This document shows positions 22,493-22,543 of a stretch of 22,543 nucleotides of DNA, piece after piece. Both the position numbers and the translations under genes were made by a program. How positions within the stretch are numbered: the stretch's first letter is position 1; each line of letters opens with the position of its first letter. Below the pieces are notes generated by a model, which saw only the letters and a list, made by a program, of their open reading frames with translations, searched no databases and was not told where the DNA came from. Source of the DNA: DATGMB01 sp035293845 (GTDB taxonomy: Bacteria > Acidobacteriota > Terriglobia > Bryobacterales > Bryobacteraceae); assembly GCA_035293845.1 (NCBI GenBank), contig DATGMB010000185.1:1-22543 (forward strand), written 5' to 3'.

Positions 22493-22543
22493 ATGAAGAA
22501 GAATACCAGTAAAACGAAGAAGCAGACCAGGAAGGTAGAGGCC
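22493..22543 (+). CDS. Start of a Lys-rich protein, cut by the right window edge
   Basis: Seventeen codons from ATG 22493 to the end of the window, reading MKKNTSKTKKQTRKVEA. AAAGGAAA lies about eight bases before the ATG. The composition (7 Lys, 1 Arg) is markedly basic and the local DNA is more A-rich than the rest of the window. No family can be given from so little. It could be a small basic DNA-binding or ribosome-associated protein, or an N-terminal tail of a larger one. Reading frame and ribosome site are the only evidence. Confidence 0.5.
   Translation, partial: MKKNTSKTKKQTRKVEA

Noticed and set aside
1..22543. CRISPR arrays, insertion sequences, integrases, toxin-antitoxin or defence genes
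   Set aside because: No regularly spaced repeats, transposase-like frames or known defence motifs are seen on either strand.

Overview
The window is high-GC bacterial chromosomal DNA, packed with genes on both strands. No rRNA, taxonomic marker, transposase, integrase or CRISPR array is visible. The gene content suggests an Acidobacteriota genome of the Solibacter/Bryobacter type: many Tat- or Sec-exported enzymes, a secreted YVTN beta-propeller, a diheme cytochrome c paired with a PQQ-type dehydrogenase, a twin-arginine glyoxalase-fold protein, and large secreted hydrolases of poorly known families. This assignment is inference from gene style, not from a marker gene.

Layout. (1) 1-2560, minus strand: an operon of a LolA-like lipoprotein, an FtsX/MacB-type permease and an ABC ATPase that runs off the left edge. 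A good promoter whose predicted start point is the A of the first ATG suggests a leaderless transcript. (2) 2705-2780, plus strand: tRNA-Ala(GGC) with encoded CCA. (3) 2799-4274, minus strand: a Tat-exported protein resembling a glycoside-hydrolase TIM barrel. It is divergent from a small Spy/LTxxQ-like periplasmic protein (4480-4869). (4) 4871-10049, minus strand: four closely spaced genes (serine carboxypeptidase S10, a 743-residue secreted PHP-like protein, a membrane-anchored lytic-transglycosylase-like protein and a HugZ-type PNPOx/DUF2470 protein), read in that order. (5) 10152-10766, minus strand: an unassigned protein with a possible helix-turn-helix, preceded by two identical palindromes exactly 63 bp apart. 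(6) 11034-12801, plus strand: a translationally coupled pair, xylose-isomerase-like TIM barrel plus amidohydrolase_2, convergent with a secreted N-acyl-D-amino-acid deacylase-like enzyme (12809-14221). (7) 14322-16393, plus strand: the YVTN propeller and a two-domain VOC protein, facing a small zinc-ribbon protein. (8) 16833-19306, plus strand: coupled diheme cytochrome c and PQQ dehydrogenase. (9) 19317-22252, minus strand: a small CxxC (DUF1858-like) protein coupled to a 906-residue fusion of ADP-forming acyl-CoA synthetase and GNAT acetyltransferase. (10) At the right edge, plus strand: the start of a Lys-rich gene whose ribosome binding site lies inside a predicted leader hairpin.

Functionally, most of the window is envelope biochemistry: export, cell-wall or peptide turnover (S10 peptidase, transglycosylase-like protein, D-amino-acid deacylase), sugar-acid chemistry (TIM barrel plus lactonase-like hydrolase) and periplasmic electron transfer. 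The two least explained signals are the paired 17-bp palindromes around 10786-10865 and the leader structure at 22421-22491. Many long open frames in this window lie antisense to the genes above; I treat these as artefacts of high GC.
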